In this document: positions 9,667-19,547 of the stretch, piece after piece
Position numbering within the stretch: the stretch's first letter is position 1
How the letters are laid out: every line of letters begins with the position of its first letter
Assembly (NCBI GenBank): GCA_018141785.1
Contig: CP073341.1
Span: 1,067,118-1,131,117, forward strand
From: Candidatus Paraprochloron terpiosi LD05
GTDB lineage: Bacteria; Cyanobacteriota; Cyanobacteriia; Cyanobacteriales; Prochloraceae
Reading direction: 5' to 3'
DNA length: 64,000 nucleotides
Notes under the pieces: generated by a model
Told to the model about the DNA's origin: nothing
The model's input: the letters and a program-made list of their open reading frames with translations, nothing else
The model's database searches: none
Translations under genes and position numbers: made by a program

Positions 9667-10458
9667 ATGCCTTACGACAACACCTGCAAATTCTTGGCAG
9701 AGACTTTTCCCGCTGACATTGCTACCTGGTTGTTAGGAAAACCAGTTGCTCTGACTAAACTGGAACCCTCAGAGCTGTCTCTAGAACCTATTCGCGCCGA
9801 CTCTCTCATTTTACTTCAGTCTGAGAAAGAAATTCTGCATTGCGAATTTCAAACGAACCCGGTTATAGAGATTCCGTTTCGCATGGCTGACTATAAACTG
9901 CGGGGCTATCGGTGTTATCCTGACAAGGAAATGCGCTCATTTGTCATCTATTTGCGTAAGACAAATTCTCCTTTAGTCTATCAGGATAGTTTTTGTATTT
10001 CCGGTTTACGGTATGACTACCAAGTTATAAGACTTTGGGAACAACCAACAGAGTTGTTTTTAGAGTTGCCAGGTTTACTGCCTTTTGCTAGTCTAAGTAA
10101 AACTGACAACCAAGAGCAGGTGCTCAGGGAAGTAGCAAGACGCACCCAAACTCTTCCACTAAACTCAAGCACCAGGAACATTATTGCTGCTTCCGCTGTA
10201 TTAGCTGGGTTAGTATTAAAGAAAGACTTTATTTGGCAAGTATTGAGGCAAGATATTATGCGAGAATCAGTGATTTATCAACAAATTGAAGCTGAAGCTG
10301 AAGCGAGAGGTTTAGCTCTAGGGGAAACCAGAGGTAAAGAGGAAAAAGCGCAAGAAATTGCCCTCTCTTTACTCAAGACTGGAATGAAACCCCAACAAGT
10401 GGCTCAAGTGACTGGTTTACCTCTTGAAAGGGTGCTTCAGTTACAAGGAGATAATTAA
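9667..10458 (+). CDS. Rpn-family PD-(D/E)XK nuclease, tandem copy 1
   Basis: A 263-residue member of the Rpn (recombination-promoting nuclease, formerly putative transposase) family, common in cyanobacteria. The N-terminal nuclease core contains RADSLILLQ and ILHCEFQTNP, the expected aspartate and glutamate positions. A C-terminal helical tail contains EAEAEARGLALGE and TGLPLERVLQLQGDN. It is nearly identical to the next gene, with which it abuts (TAA then ATG), so the pair is a recent tandem duplication. Family members cut DNA and promote RecA-independent recombination. Confidence 0.8.
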   Translation: MPYDNTCKFLAETFPADIATWLLGKPVALTKLEPSELSLEPIRADSLILLQSEKEILHCEFQTNPVIEIPFRMADYKLRGYRCYPDKEMRSFVIYLRKTNSPLVYQDSFCISGLRYDYQVIRLWEQPTELFLELPGLLPFASLSKTDNQEQVLREVARRTQTLPLNSSTRNIIAASAVLAGLVLKKDFIWQVLRQDIMRESVIYQQIEAEAEARGLALGETRGKEEKAQEIALSLLKTGMKPQQVAQVTGLPLERVLQLQGDN

Positions 10459-11262
10459 ATGCCTTACGACAACACCTGCAAATTCTTGGCAGAGACTTTT
10501 CCCGCTGACATTGCTACCTGGTTGTTAGGAAAACCAGTAACTCTGACTAAACTGGAGGCGAAGGAGCTATCCCTAGAACCTATTCGTGCCGACTCTCTTA
10601 TTTTACTTCAATCTGAACAGGAGATTCTCCATGGGGAATTTCAAACTAACCCAGTGGGAGAGGTTCCTTTTCGTATGGCTGACTATCGACTGCGGTGCTA
10701 TCGATATTATCCTGACAAGGAAATGCGCTCATTTGTCATCTATTTGCGTAAGACAAATTCTCCTTTAGTATATCAGGATAGTTTTTGTATTTCCGGTTTA
10801 CGGTATGACTACCAAGTTATAAGACTTTGGGAACAACCGACGGAAATATTTCTAGAGTTGCCAGGTTTACTGCCTTTTGCTAGTCTAAGTAAAACTGACA
10901 ACCAAGAGCAGGTGCTCAGAGAAGTAGCAAGACGCACCCAAACTCTTCCTCCTTCCTCCAGCACTAGGAACATTATTGCTGCTTCGGCTGTGTTGGCTGG
11001 GTTAGTATTAAAGAAGGACTTTATTTGGCAAGTATTGGGACAAGATATTATGCGAGAATCAGTGATTTATCAACAAATTGAAGCTGAAGCTGAAGCGAGA
11101 GGTTTAGCCATAGGGGAAGCGAGAGGGGAAGCGAGAGGTTTAGCTCTAAAAGCGCAAGAAATTGCCCTCTCTTTACTCAAGACTGGAATGAAACCCCAAC
11201 AAGTGGCTCAAGTGACTGGTTTACCTCTTGAAAGGGTGCTTCAGTTACAAGGAGACAAGTAA
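10459..11262 (+). CDS. Rpn-family PD-(D/E)XK nuclease, tandem copy 2
   Basis: A 267-residue paralogue of the preceding gene. Differences cluster at residues 28-70 and in the tail, where the charged repeat is expanded (GEARGEARGLALKAQE). The nuclease core RADSLILLQ and ILHGEFQTNP is intact. The start ATG follows directly after the stop of copy 1 without a separate leader, so expression probably depends on reinitiation or on a promoter within copy 1. Confidence 0.8.
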   Translation: MPYDNTCKFLAETFPADIATWLLGKPVTLTKLEAKELSLEPIRADSLILLQSEQEILHGEFQTNPVGEVPFRMADYRLRCYRYYPDKEMRSFVIYLRKTNSPLVYQDSFCISGLRYDYQVIRLWEQPTEIFLELPGLLPFASLSKTDNQEQVLREVARRTQTLPPSSSTRNIIAASAVLAGLVLKKDFIWQVLGQDIMRESVIYQQIEAEAEARGLAIGEARGEARGLALKAQEIALSLLKTGMKPQQVAQVTGLPLERVLQLQGDK

Positions 11263-11325
11263 GAGGCAAGGCTGTGCCCCAGTCACTATGCTATAGTAAT
11301 GAAGTGATTTGAGAGAGCAAAACCT

Positions 11326-12198
11326 ATGGCATTGGCAAAAATTGGTATTATCGGTGGTAGCGGGCTGTATCAAATGGACAGTCTGAAAGATGTCCAAGAA
11401 GTTAGGCTAGAAACCCCCTTTGGTTCCCCCTCCGATGCATTTATTCTGGGTACCTTACATGGTACTACGGTAGCTTTTCTCTCACGTCACGGTAACTCCC
11501 ACAGCCTTATTCCTTCTGAATTGCCCTTTCGCGCCAATATCTACGCTATGAAGCAGCTAGGGGTAGAATATCTCATTTCTACTTCAGCAGTAGGTTCCCT
11601 CAAAGAAGAGGTTAAACCGCTGGATATGGTGGTTCCGGATCAATTCATCGATCGCACCAAAAATCGCCCTTCTACTTTTTTTGGGGATGGTATTGTGGCT
11701 CATATTGGTTTCGGGGATCCTATCTGTCCTAATTTAGCAGCTATCTTAGCCAATGCAGTGGCTAGTCTCCAATTAAAGGACGTTAAACTTCATCGCAGTG
11801 GTACTTATCTTTGCATGGAAGGACCAGCTTTTTCCACTAAAGCAGAATCTAATCTCTATCGTAGCTGGGGGGCGACTATTATTGGCATGACTAATTTACC
11901 GGAAGCCAAATTAGCTAGAGAAGCGGAAATTGCCTATGCTACCTTAGCTTTAGTTACAGATTACGATTGTTGGCATTCAGAGCATGGTAGTGTTACAGTG
12001 GAGATGATAATGACAAATCTCCAACGGAATGTTACTAATGGGCAAAAGGTGATTCAGGAAACGGTGCGACGTCTCAGTAATAATCCTCCTGCCTCAAAGG
12101 CACATTCTGCTTTAAAATATGCTCTTCTTACCCCCTTAGATAAGGTATCCCCAGGGCGGAAGGATAAATTAGCTCCCTTGCTACAAAAGTATCTTTAG
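11326..12198 (+). CDS. mtnP: S-methyl-5'-thioadenosine phosphorylase
   Basis: A 290-residue purine nucleoside phosphorylase family 2 enzyme. It phosphorolyses methylthioadenosine to adenine and methylthioribose-1-phosphate (methionine salvage, polyamine by-product recycling). Phosphate-binding GGSGLY is at the N-terminus. [58 protein letters not shown] and TDYDCWH are typical. A TATAGT box at 11292-11297 sits 28 bp before the ATG. Confidence 0.92.
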   Translation: MALAKIGIIGGSGLYQMDSLKDVQEVRLETPFGSPSDAFILGTLHGTTVAFLSRHGNSHSLIPSELPFRANIYAMKQLGVEYLISTSAVGSLKEEVKPLDMVVPDQFIDRTKNRPSTFFGDGIVAHIGFGDPICPNLAAILANAVASLQLKDVKLHRSGTYLCMEGPAFSTKAESNLYRSWGATIIGMTNLPEAKLAREAEIAYATLALVTDYDCWHSEHGSVTVEMIMTNLQRNVTNGQKVIQETVRRLSNNPPASKAHSALKYALLTPLDKVSPGRKDKLAPLLQKYL

Positions 12199-12264
12199 TC
12201 TCGCGCTCTACGCCCCGGCGCAAAGTTGGAGTGCAAGGCTTCAGAAATCAAGAATGAGTGAATT

Positions 12265-12865
12265 ATGACACAAGTTAAAGCTCACTGCCCTAATTGTGGC
12301 TCGACGGACATTCAGTTAAAGCGAAACACGAAAACTATTTCAGTTCGTGCTCATGAAAGCGGCTCTAATATCACTGTAACAAAGGGGAAAACTAGAGAAG
12401 ATTTGACAAACTACTGTTTAAATTGTGGTAATACCTGGAACGCAGAGTATTTGTATAATAAATATACAACGCATAAAAGAGCTTACAGGTGCCACCCTCG
12501 ATATGTCCTTAGAAAAGCATCGAGATTACCGGAAGTCGTTTAATAAGGAAATACTCAATGTATACAACGACAGTGTACAGACTCTCAAAAGAAAGTCCTT
12601 TATTTCAATAGTGAAATACTCGTGTATATGTGTTCCTATAATTTTAATATTAAGACAGATTATGATTACTTTAGACATATTGACATCATTAACTATATTA
12701 ACACTGCTTGGCTTAGTTATGCTAGATTGGGGAGATCGCATCATGGATAGGGTAAAAATCATGTTTCGGATAATAGGAAGGGATGAGTTCAATCGACAAA
12801 GGAACAAGTTGGAAGTTGACATGAAAGAGAAAGCTAAGGCTTTTCATAGTAGTCGGGAATTGTAA
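12265..12865 (+). pseudogene. Zinc-ribbon plus membrane-helix protein, frameshifted
   Basis: The first frame (12265-about 12480) encodes a zinc ribbon with CPNC and CLNC knuckles. The downstream continuation lies in the +1 frame (ELTGATLDMSLEKHRDYRK through to 12865). It contains two close hydrophobic stretches (about 12600-12720) and a charged tail ending KAKAFHSSREL. Reading the two together gives one plausible protein of about 200 residues: zinc ribbon, linker, membrane hairpin, cytosolic tail. A single indel near 12475 splits it. I do not recognise the family. If the frame change is real the gene is broken; a programmed or sequencing shift cannot be excluded. Confidence 0.5.
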
Positions 12866-13021
12866 ACAAGGATTAGACGAAGAAAGTTCAATAGTTCAGC
12901 AATCAAGACTGACGCAGACACGCCTAGCCCCCCTTTTTTAGAGTCAGAGGGTGGTATGATAGATTAATATAGGTCTTGGGAATAACCACCCCCAACCAAT
13001 AACGAATGAGGATGATTTAAA

Positions 13022-13909
13022 TTGAAGCAACTTAGAAATTTATTTTCCCGGAGAATAAGAAGGAGGAACCAAGGGCAGCCAACAGGACTTCCTCCCCTGA
13101 GAAAAAGCCGTCGTGGTATCGAAATTAAGTCCCCGCGAGAAATTGAAATTATGCGCCAGTCTGGTAAAATAGTAGCCACGGTGCTGAAGGAAATTGAGGA
13201 AATGGTGGCTCCAGGAATGACTACCGCAGACTTAGACGCTTATGGGGAAAAGCGCATTAGAGAAATGGGAGCAACTCCTAGCTTTAAAGGATATCATGGC
13301 TTTCCTGCTTCCCTTTGTACTTGTGTCAATAATGAAGTAGTCCATGGTATTCCTAACAGGAAAAAGGTAATTCGGGCTGGGGATATTTTAAAAGTAGATA
13401 CAGGAGCCTATCAAGGAGGTTATCACGGGGATTCTTGCATTACCATTGCAGTAGGAGAAGTACCCCCAGCTGCTGCTCGTTTAATACAGGTGGCTGAGGA
13501 AGCTTTATATAAAGGAATTGAACAGGTTAAAGCTAACAATTACCTCTTAGATATTGCTGGAGCCATTGAAGACCATGTGAAGGCTGCTGGTTATACTGTA
13601 GTAGAAGATTATACTGGCCATGGAGTGGGCAGAAATTTGCACGAAGAACCTTCCGTGTTTAATTTCCGCACCAAAAAGTTACCCAATGTAAAATTGCGTC
13701 CAGGAATGACTTTAGCCATTGAACCAATCGTAAATGAAGGTTCTAAATTCACTAAAGTATTGCGCGATCGCTGGACTGTAGTGACTACGGATAATCGTCT
13801 TTCTGCCCAGTTTGAGCATACGGTGTTAGTAACTAATGAGGGCTATGAAATCTTGACCGATCGCTCGAAAATCCGTACTCCCTCTCCGCGCCTCTGGGCC
13901 TCTGGGTGA
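13022..13909 (+). CDS. map: Type I methionine aminopeptidase
   Basis: A 295-residue MetAP that removes N-terminal methionine from nascent proteins. The metal ligands are visible: two Asp in [14 protein letters not shown], His in [14 protein letters not shown], and Glu in IEPIVNEGS and in [11 protein letters not shown] at 13022 gives a basic N-terminal extension of about 35 residues before the conserved [16 protein letters not shown]. The last residues (RLWASG) and the stop codon come from a short dispersed repeat (13888-13912), so the original C-terminus has been replaced by repeat sequence. Confidence 0.92.
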   Translation: MKQLRNLFSRRIRRRNQGQPTGLPPLRKSRRGIEIKSPREIEIMRQSGKIVATVLKEIEEMVAPGMTTADLDAYGEKRIREMGATPSFKGYHGFPASLCTCVNNEVVHGIPNRKKVIRAGDILKVDTGAYQGGYHGDSCITIAVGEVPPAAARLIQVAEEALYKGIEQVKANNYLLDIAGAIEDHVKAAGYTVVEDYTGHGVGRNLHEEPSVFNFRTKKLPNVKLRPGMTLAIEPIVNEGSKFTKVLRDRWTVVTTDNRLSAQFEHTVLVTNEGYEILTDRSKIRTPSPRLWASG

Positions 13910-13912
13910 AAC
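13888..13912. repeat. 25-nt dispersed repeat, copy 1 (map 3' end)
   Basis: A 25-nt sequence beginning GCGCCTCTGGGCC is identical at 15655-15679. Here it encodes the last codons and the TGA of map. A related, less exact form lies upstream of purL (about 20996-21025). Confidence 0.8.
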
Positions 13913-14541
13913 TATAAAGAAGGACGCCAGCAGAGATAAATCAACGGTCCCAAGAGAGGTACCAGGGACACTGACCAGAATACAACAGAATTATTAATTC
14001 CCCTTCTGGTCATATCATCCCTTAAAAGAGTAGGAAACAAGAGAGAAAGGAGGCAAAAATCTAAACTCATTGCATTGATAAAACGACTGGTTTGCCACTG
14101 GGAGATAAATTCGCTCCAATTCCCTGTAAACAAGCCAAAACTTAGGAGAGCTAATGCAGCCAAAGTGATAAACAAACCAAACCAGCGGGAATCTTGTACT
14201 TGGAGAAACCAGTCTTTTTCCCCCTGGAAACCAGGGTTAGACTCCCGAAGTGCCAAATAGGGTAATAAAGCAAAAGTACCCACAGCAAAAGTACCCACAG
14301 CAAAGGGCCATGCAGGAATTTTCTGCTCCCTACCATCTGCAAATAAGAGGCAGCCATATATTAAAGGCCAAATGCCCATTAAGTTAAACAGAGCGATAAT
14401 CAAGGGGTTGATACCTTCCCATTGTACCAAAAAAAGGTGTCTAATTAACTCCAAAGTATCCGGTGCATTAGGGGGTGCTAAGATAAAAGCATAACCCATA
14501 AAGCCAACCCAGAGCAAGCCAAAAGCAATTTTTCTCATCAT
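13912..14541 (-). CDS. Conserved cyanobacterial multi-span membrane protein
   Basis: 209 residues with about five hydrophobic segments: 5-25, 45-65, 80-95, 115-138 and 180-200. It matches the general pattern of a conserved cyanobacterial/plastid membrane protein (LAPPNAPDT, INPLIIALFNLMGIWPL, LLPYLALR), but I know no function. A 15-bp direct repeat at about 14268-14297 duplicates five residues (AVGTF AVGTF) in the third helix, a recent slippage event. It is convergent with map. Confidence 0.7.
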   Translation of the reverse strand: MMRKIAFGLLWVGFMGYAFILAPPNAPDTLELIRHLFLVQWEGINPLIIALFNLMGIWPLIYGCLLFADGREQKIPAWPFAVGTFAVGTFALLPYLALRESNPGFQGEKDWFLQVQDSRWFGLFITLAALALLSFGLFTGNWSEFISQWQTSRFINAMSLDFCLLSLLFPTLLRDDMTRRGINNSVVFWSVSLVPLLGPLIYLCWRPSL

Positions 14542-14696
14542 GTGCTACCATTACAACCAGATCTAACAGTTTATACTAATGCTCAATGTACTTATTTCAA
14601 CTGGATTTAAGGAAATCTTTAAATTTGTCACTTATACTACGATAACGATTAGCTAATTTGGCAACATTTAGGGTACAACAATATTAATATATAACA

Positions 14697-15617
14697 GTGG
14701 AACTCAACCAAGTAATTATTGCCTATAAAGCGGGACACCGGGAAAGTAGAGCCATGGCAGAAAAATGCGCCAGCCAGTTAGAAGCCCGGAATTGTAAAGT
14801 ATTAATGGGTCCCAGTGGCTTTAAAGATAATCCTTATCCCGTATTTCTTTCCTCCAACCTAGGTCAAATTGATTTAGCTTTGGTATTAGGAGGTGACGGT
14901 ACAGTTCTCACAGCAGCGCGACATTTAGCAGCCGAAAACATCCCCATTTTAGCAGTAAATGTGGGGGGACACCTGGGATTTTTGACCGAACCTTTCGAGA
15001 TATTTGCAGATACAGAAGCAGTGTGGGATCGGCTAGAGTCAGATATTTATGCCGTAGAACGGAGGATGATGTTGCAAGCCCGTTTATTTACAGGCAGTCC
15101 TACAGAACCAGAACCCGAGAGCCATCGCTTTTTCTGTCTCAATGAAATGTGTATCAAACCAGCCAGCATTGATCGCATGCCCGCATCTATTTTAGAAGTA
15201 GAAGTAGATGGAGAAATGGTAGACCAATATCATGGAGATGGTTTGTTAATAGCCACCCCCACAGGTTCCACTTGTTATACTGCTTCTGCTAACGGTCCTA
15301 TTTTACACCCCGGTATGGACGCCATCGCCGTTACTCCCATTTGTCCCCTTTCCCTCTCCAGTCGTCCCATCATTTTACCTCCCGGTTCCGTGGTCAAAAT
15401 TTGGCCTTTAGCAGACTTAGAATTGAATAGTAAACTGTGGACTGATGGAGTTTTAGCCACCTCAATTTTCCCTGGACAGTGGGTAGCAGTGCGCATGGCT
15501 GACTGCCGTGCTAAGTTTATCATCCTGCGGGAAAGTTATTCCTTTTATCAGACTCTAAGAGAGAAGTTGCAGTGGGCTGGAGCGCGAGTACACTATGATA
15601 ATCATAACCACAATTAA
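14697..15617 (+). CDS. nadK: NAD kinase
   Basis: A 306-residue NAD(+) kinase making NADP(+) from NAD(+) and ATP. The catalytic GGDGT motif is at 65-69. HLGFLTE, LNEMCI, YHGDGLLIATPTGSTCYTASANGPI and TPICPLSLSSRPIILP follow in order. The start is GTG at 14697. The length matches the shorter of the two NAD kinases usual in cyanobacteria. The next gene starts 9 bp later. Confidence 0.92.
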   Translation: MELNQVIIAYKAGHRESRAMAEKCASQLEARNCKVLMGPSGFKDNPYPVFLSSNLGQIDLALVLGGDGTVLTAARHLAAENIPILAVNVGGHLGFLTEPFEIFADTEAVWDRLESDIYAVERRMMLQARLFTGSPTEPEPESHRFFCLNEMCIKPASIDRMPASILEVEVDGEMVDQYHGDGLLIATPTGSTCYTASANGPILHPGMDAIAVTPICPLSLSSRPIILPPGSVVKIWPLADLELNSKLWTDGVLATSIFPGQWVAVRMADCRAKFIILRESYSFYQTLREKLQWAGARVHYDNHNHN

Positions 15618-15626
15618 ATAGCTACC

Positions 15627-15905
15627 ATGGAAAAATCTCTCCCAACCTCTTTCTGCGCCTCTGGGCCTCTGGGTGAAACAAAATCATCAGAACAAGTCCT
15701 CTCCCTGGTAAAACAACTGCCCTTGGAGCAACAGGAAGAAATCTTACATTTCCTATTATTACAGCCTTGGGCGTCCTGGCTCAATTTAACTTATGATGCC
15801 CCTGAAAAAGCAAGACTTGCTGCTACCAAGCGAGGTCAAAATTGGGATGCAATGACTGAAGATGAACGGGAAGCTTTTATTGATGATCTGGTTCATGAGG
15901 CTTGA
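15627..15905 (+). CDS. Probable antitoxin partner of the PIN toxin
   Basis: A 92-residue acidic protein placed directly before a PIN-domain gene (3-bp spacing). The C-terminal half, RLAATKRGQNWDAMTEDEREAFIDDLVHEA, resembles toxin-binding tails of small antitoxins. The N-terminal [10 protein letters not shown] is encoded by the second copy of a dispersed 25-nt repeat (15655-15679). The native N-terminus was therefore altered, or the true start is further in. Function is inferred from context only. Confidence 0.6.
   Translation: MEKSLPTSFCASGPLGETKSSEQVLSLVKQLPLEQQEEILHFLLLQPWASWLNLTYDAPEKARLAATKRGQNWDAMTEDEREAFIDDLVHEA
15655..15679. repeat. 25-nt dispersed repeat, copy 2 (antitoxin N-terminus)
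   Basis: Identical over 25 nt to 13888-13912 but read in another frame. It encodes CASGPLGE in the antitoxin, whereas in map it encodes RLWASG and stop. Confidence 0.8.
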
Positions 15906-15908
15906 GAC

Positions 15909-16322
15909 ATGAAGCCTATCGTGGTTTTCGACACCAATATTCTTATCTCTGCTGTCCTTTCTCCCACTGGTAAGCCCTTTCAATGTACTGCCCTAGCCAA
16001 AAGAGGTGCGATCGAGTCTGTCACTTGTGCTGAAATCCTTGCAGAATTTCAAGAAAAACTCATTGCCAAACTTAAGTTTGATCCTCAACGCGCTGAAAGC
16101 TTGATTCATGAAGTGTTGGATTATTCAAAAACGGTAACCCTGCCCCGAACTTTAAAAGTTGTGTCCGATGATCCCGATGATGACATGGTGGTTGAATGTG
16201 CTGTGGAAGGCTTTGCCACTCATATTGTGACGGGCGATCGACATTTGTTGTCATTAAAGGCTTATCAAAACATTGCCATCCTCAAAGCATCTGATTTCCT
16301 GTCGTTGTTTTTCCAGCGTTAG
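15909..16322 (+). CDS. PIN-domain toxin (VapC-like ribonuclease)
   Basis: A 137-residue PIN-domain protein of the COG1569 toxin type. Acidic catalytic residues are at FDTNILISAVL (Asp8), ILAEFQEKL (Glu), SDDPDDDMVVECA (Asp cluster) and VTGDRHLL. PIN toxins are metal-dependent RNases. It follows its probable antitoxin by 3 bp. Confidence 0.88.
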   Translation: MKPIVVFDTNILISAVLSPTGKPFQCTALAKRGAIESVTCAEILAEFQEKLIAKLKFDPQRAESLIHEVLDYSKTVTLPRTLKVVSDDPDDDMVVECAVEGFATHIVTGDRHLLSLKAYQNIAILKASDFLSLFFQR

Positions 16323-16400
16323 CTATGGTATGATTACCCTGTTAAATAGGGTGTTACGAACACATTCTACATTGTTAGTGAATTTCAAGGAGATGAGCCC

Positions 16401-16981
16401 ATGAAAGAAATCCAAGGTCACACTTATACCGTTCAACAACTGCTGAGTGGCAATAAATATGGGATTGATTATTACCAGCGGGAATATCAATGGCAGTCAA
16501 AACATATGGCTGAGTTAGTGAATGATTTAACAGGGCGCTTTCTGGAGGACTATAACCCGGATAACCATCGCAAAGAGGTGGGGGATTATGGTCACTATTT
16601 TTTAGGCTCCATCATCACTAGCCAACAGGGCAACCAAAAGATGATTGTGGACGGGCAACAGCGGCTCACTTCCCTCACCCTCCTCTTGATCTATCTGCAT
16701 AATCTGCAAAAGGGAAAGCGCAACGGAGTATCCATTGAACAGCTGATTTTCTCCGAAGATTATGGGGAGAAATCCTTTAACTTGAATGTACCGGAGCGCA
16801 ATGACTGCATGGAGGCTCTGTTCCAGGGCAATAATTTTGACCCCACAGGAAAAGCTGAATCCTTAAAAAATCTGGTAGGACGATATGAGGATATTGAAGA
16901 AAATTTCCCCTATGACCTGAGGGACAAGGCATTGCCCTATTTCGTCGATTGGCTGCGCAAAAAAGTGCAATTGGTAGAAAT
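16401..16981 (+). CDS. DUF262/DUF1524 (GmrSD-like) defence protein, exon 1
   Basis: The N-terminal 193 codons plus 2 nt of a DUF262 protein, family of the GmrS half of type IV modification-dependent restriction systems. Visible motifs are YYQREYQW and the nucleotide-site motif DGQQRLTSLTLLL. The coding frame breaks at 16981 where a group II intron starts. Joining 16981 to 19548 continues the frame as VEI-TASSDDDAYSIFETVNNRG, exactly the next DUF262 block. The spliced product is 614 residues (581 + 1264 nt). Without splicing, translation ends at 17015 after a few intron-encoded residues. Confidence 0.88.
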
Positions 16982-17110
16982 GTGCGGCTCGTTTCCTGTG
17001 AAGGTCGCGGCGTAAGCCAAACATAAGCAGGAACAAGGTTTCCGGGACAACGTCCCCGATAATCTAAGTCATCCGACTGCGGGCTGAAAACGGATAAACG
17101 TTCCCTTGCC

Positions 17111-17129
17111 ACCCGCGATGCCGGGGGTT
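17111..17129. repeat. Palindrome element, half copy in A1
   Basis: The 3' half (GATGCCGGGGG) is complete and the 5' arm is truncated. It lies at the same intron position as the copy at 36409-36433 in A2, so it spread with the intron. Confidence 0.55.
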
Positions 17130-17628
17130 ACCGAACCTTGATAACTGAATGAACTATGAGAGTGAGGACACAGTCAGAAATTGTGCAACCAAGCCTCTCC
17201 CATGAAGGAATCATGTGAATCCCCACCTGTCCACTGTGAGGTTAATTACCAGGCAGAAGCTGGAAACAGGGCGGAACCGGAGCTATCGAGCGGTTCGATG
17301 GTAACGCCGCTAATAGGGAGAACACCGGGATAACTTAATGTGAATCATCTACGGAAAGACCTAACCAGTGACACTGCCAAGCCGCGCATTGCAGAAGAGA
17401 CACCGAAAGAAACTCGTAAGGCCGAATTTCTGACACTTACATTCCTGAGTTGGTGATAGGTCAAAGGATGAGTCCCAAGGGTTCGTAACAATAGTTCGTT
17501 CGGAACGAGTAAAAACTCGCTCAACTTCCACTGAAACAAGGGGTTCCAAACCCGACACGCAATGTGGTGGGGTCGCTTGATTAACGGCCTAACGGAAGAG
17601 CGAGGGTAAGAGAAGGCGTAACTGCCTG

Positions 17629-19463
17629 ATGGTTTCTACAGAAAAGATACCCAATGTAATTATCAGAGCGATTAATGAAGGTCAAAACTGTGAATATCAC
17701 TAACCAGACTCCAATCGAATACCGCAGTTTAAAAGCCCTGAGACTTCATTTAGCAGCATTCCTGCTAATGGGGAAGATTGGCCGGAGGGCTGACGATGTC
17801 TGGAAAGACCTGCCATGGAAGAAATTCCGGCAACATGTATTTCGGTTACAGCGGAGTATCTTCAAAGCGCAAAAGAACGGTCAAAAAGCCAAGGTCAAAC
17901 GTTTACAACGGCTTTTATTACAAAGTCGTGCAGCTCAAGCTCTGGCCGTCAAACAAGTAACACAGCTGAACACAGGGCGTAAGTCCCCCCGGAGTTAATG
18001 GTAAAACAGCGCTTTCTCCCAAGGAGCGTCTAGTGTTGTGCCAAAGGTTGAACAAGCATTGGTACCACTGGAAACACCAACAACTGAGAAGGGTAAATAT
18101 CCCCAAGCCAAACGGCAAAACAAGGGGATTAGGCATCCCGACAATGGCCGACAGGGCGTGGCAGGCTCTGCTCAAATTAGCAGCCGAGCCAGCCTACGAG
18201 GCAACTGCCGGAGAAAGAAGCTACGGCTTCCGACCCGGTCGCTGTACTGCGGACGCACAAAAGCTCATCTTTGACAACCTAAAGAGCCAAACAAATGGTA
18301 AGGACAAGCTGATACTGGAAACAGATATCAGCAAATGTTTTGACGAAATTAACCACAAGGTCATGCTCGATGGAGTAGTCCTACCAATTGAAGCTTTAAA
18401 GGGGTTAAAGAAAGCCGTAAAAGCAGGCGTTCGTGGTGAATATCCCTCCAGTATGAAGGGTACCCCCCAAGGCGGGGTTATCTCACCCCTACTGGCCAAT
18501 ATCGCCCTAGATGGATTCGAGAACCTAGGGTCTGACCAGAAGGTCAGGACAGAATACACGCACAAAAGCGGGAAAAAGTCCGGTGAAAAGTACTACAAAT
18601 GGTCAGAAGGTATAAGGGGTATTCGTTACGCGGATGATGCGGTCTTTATCTGTAAACCCGGAGCTGATACCAAGAGGCTACGGGAGGATATCGACGAATT
18701 TCTAAAGTCCAGAGGGCTACGAATTAACGAAACCAAGACTAAGGTGAGTAAAGCTACGGAAGGATTCGATTTCCTGGGGTGGCGCTTTCGTGTCAATTCC
18801 CGTGGAGTCTTTAAGTCCACACCGAGCTCCGAGAATTATGCGGACATAAAGGCCAAGGTTAAAGCTACTTGGAGAAATGGCGCAACCACGGAGGCTCGCC
18901 TGAAAAGGATAGAGTCACAAATCCGAGGTTGGAGGCAATATCACAAAAACTGCGACATGAGCAAGCACTCGCTATGGTCGCTCAATCACTGGGTATGGCG
19001 TAAGCTGAGGGCTGAAAAAAGCAGGATGGCAATTAAGGAAGCTGAGAAAGCAAGGCGTCTGGCTATCAAGGGTAAACCCTTAGGGGCGGCTAAACGCCAG
19101 CTCACATCAGAGCAGATTAAGAAAGCTTTTCCAGCAGTTTCCTGGAAAGTCAATGACCACGTAATGGTCAAAGGTGATGCCTCACCCTTCAATGGGAATA
19201 CTTCCTACTGGGTCGGTCGCAACTCTAAACTATATAGGGGCCCAACCGCTGAAGCCCTCAGGCGACAGAAGAATATATGTCCGCATTGCAATCGTAAGTT
19301 CATGGAGTTGGATGGTGCCGTGGAATTGCACCACATTGACGGCAACCATAACAACTGGAAACCTAAGAATCTAGTTGCTCTCCACCGAGAATGTCACCAG
19401 GCGCAAGCAATACATTGCAAGCGTATTAAAGACGGACTCGCGAAGCGCGTCGTAAAGACATAG
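17629..19463 (+). pseudogene. Intron-encoded RT/maturase/HNH protein of A1, two frameshifts
   Basis: Homologous along its whole length to the intact 597-residue protein of intron A2. Reading from ATG 17629 (MVSTEKIPNVIIRA), one extra base near 17670 shifts the frame. A second extra base lies in the C-run near 17989. The span of 1835 nt equals 611 codons plus 2, which fits two single-base insertions. The RT motif RYADDAVF, a maturase X region and the C-terminal HNH (CPHCNRKF, ELHHIDGNHNNW) survive in the long open part 18033-19463. As written no full-length maturase is made. Confidence 0.85.
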
Positions 19464-19547
19464 GAGCACCTGAGCTGTATGAGGTGAAAGTCTCACGTAC
19501 AGTTCGTAGGAGAGGGGCGAGGTGGCAACATCTCCCTCGACTCTAAT

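Larger units (their letters stand above)
16982..19547 (+). mobile_element. Group II intron A1, in the DUF262 gene
   Basis: 2566 nt. It begins GTGCGGCTCG, ends CGACTCTAAT, and lies in the sense direction of its host gene. A canonical 34-nt domain V is at 19472-19505 (GAGCTGTATG ... GTACAGTTC), followed by domain VI. It carries a reverse transcriptase/HNH ORF that has two frameshifts. Boundaries are fixed by restoration of the host reading frame and by alignment with A2 and A3. A half-palindrome of the 24-27 nt dispersed family lies near 17111-17129. Confidence 0.93.
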
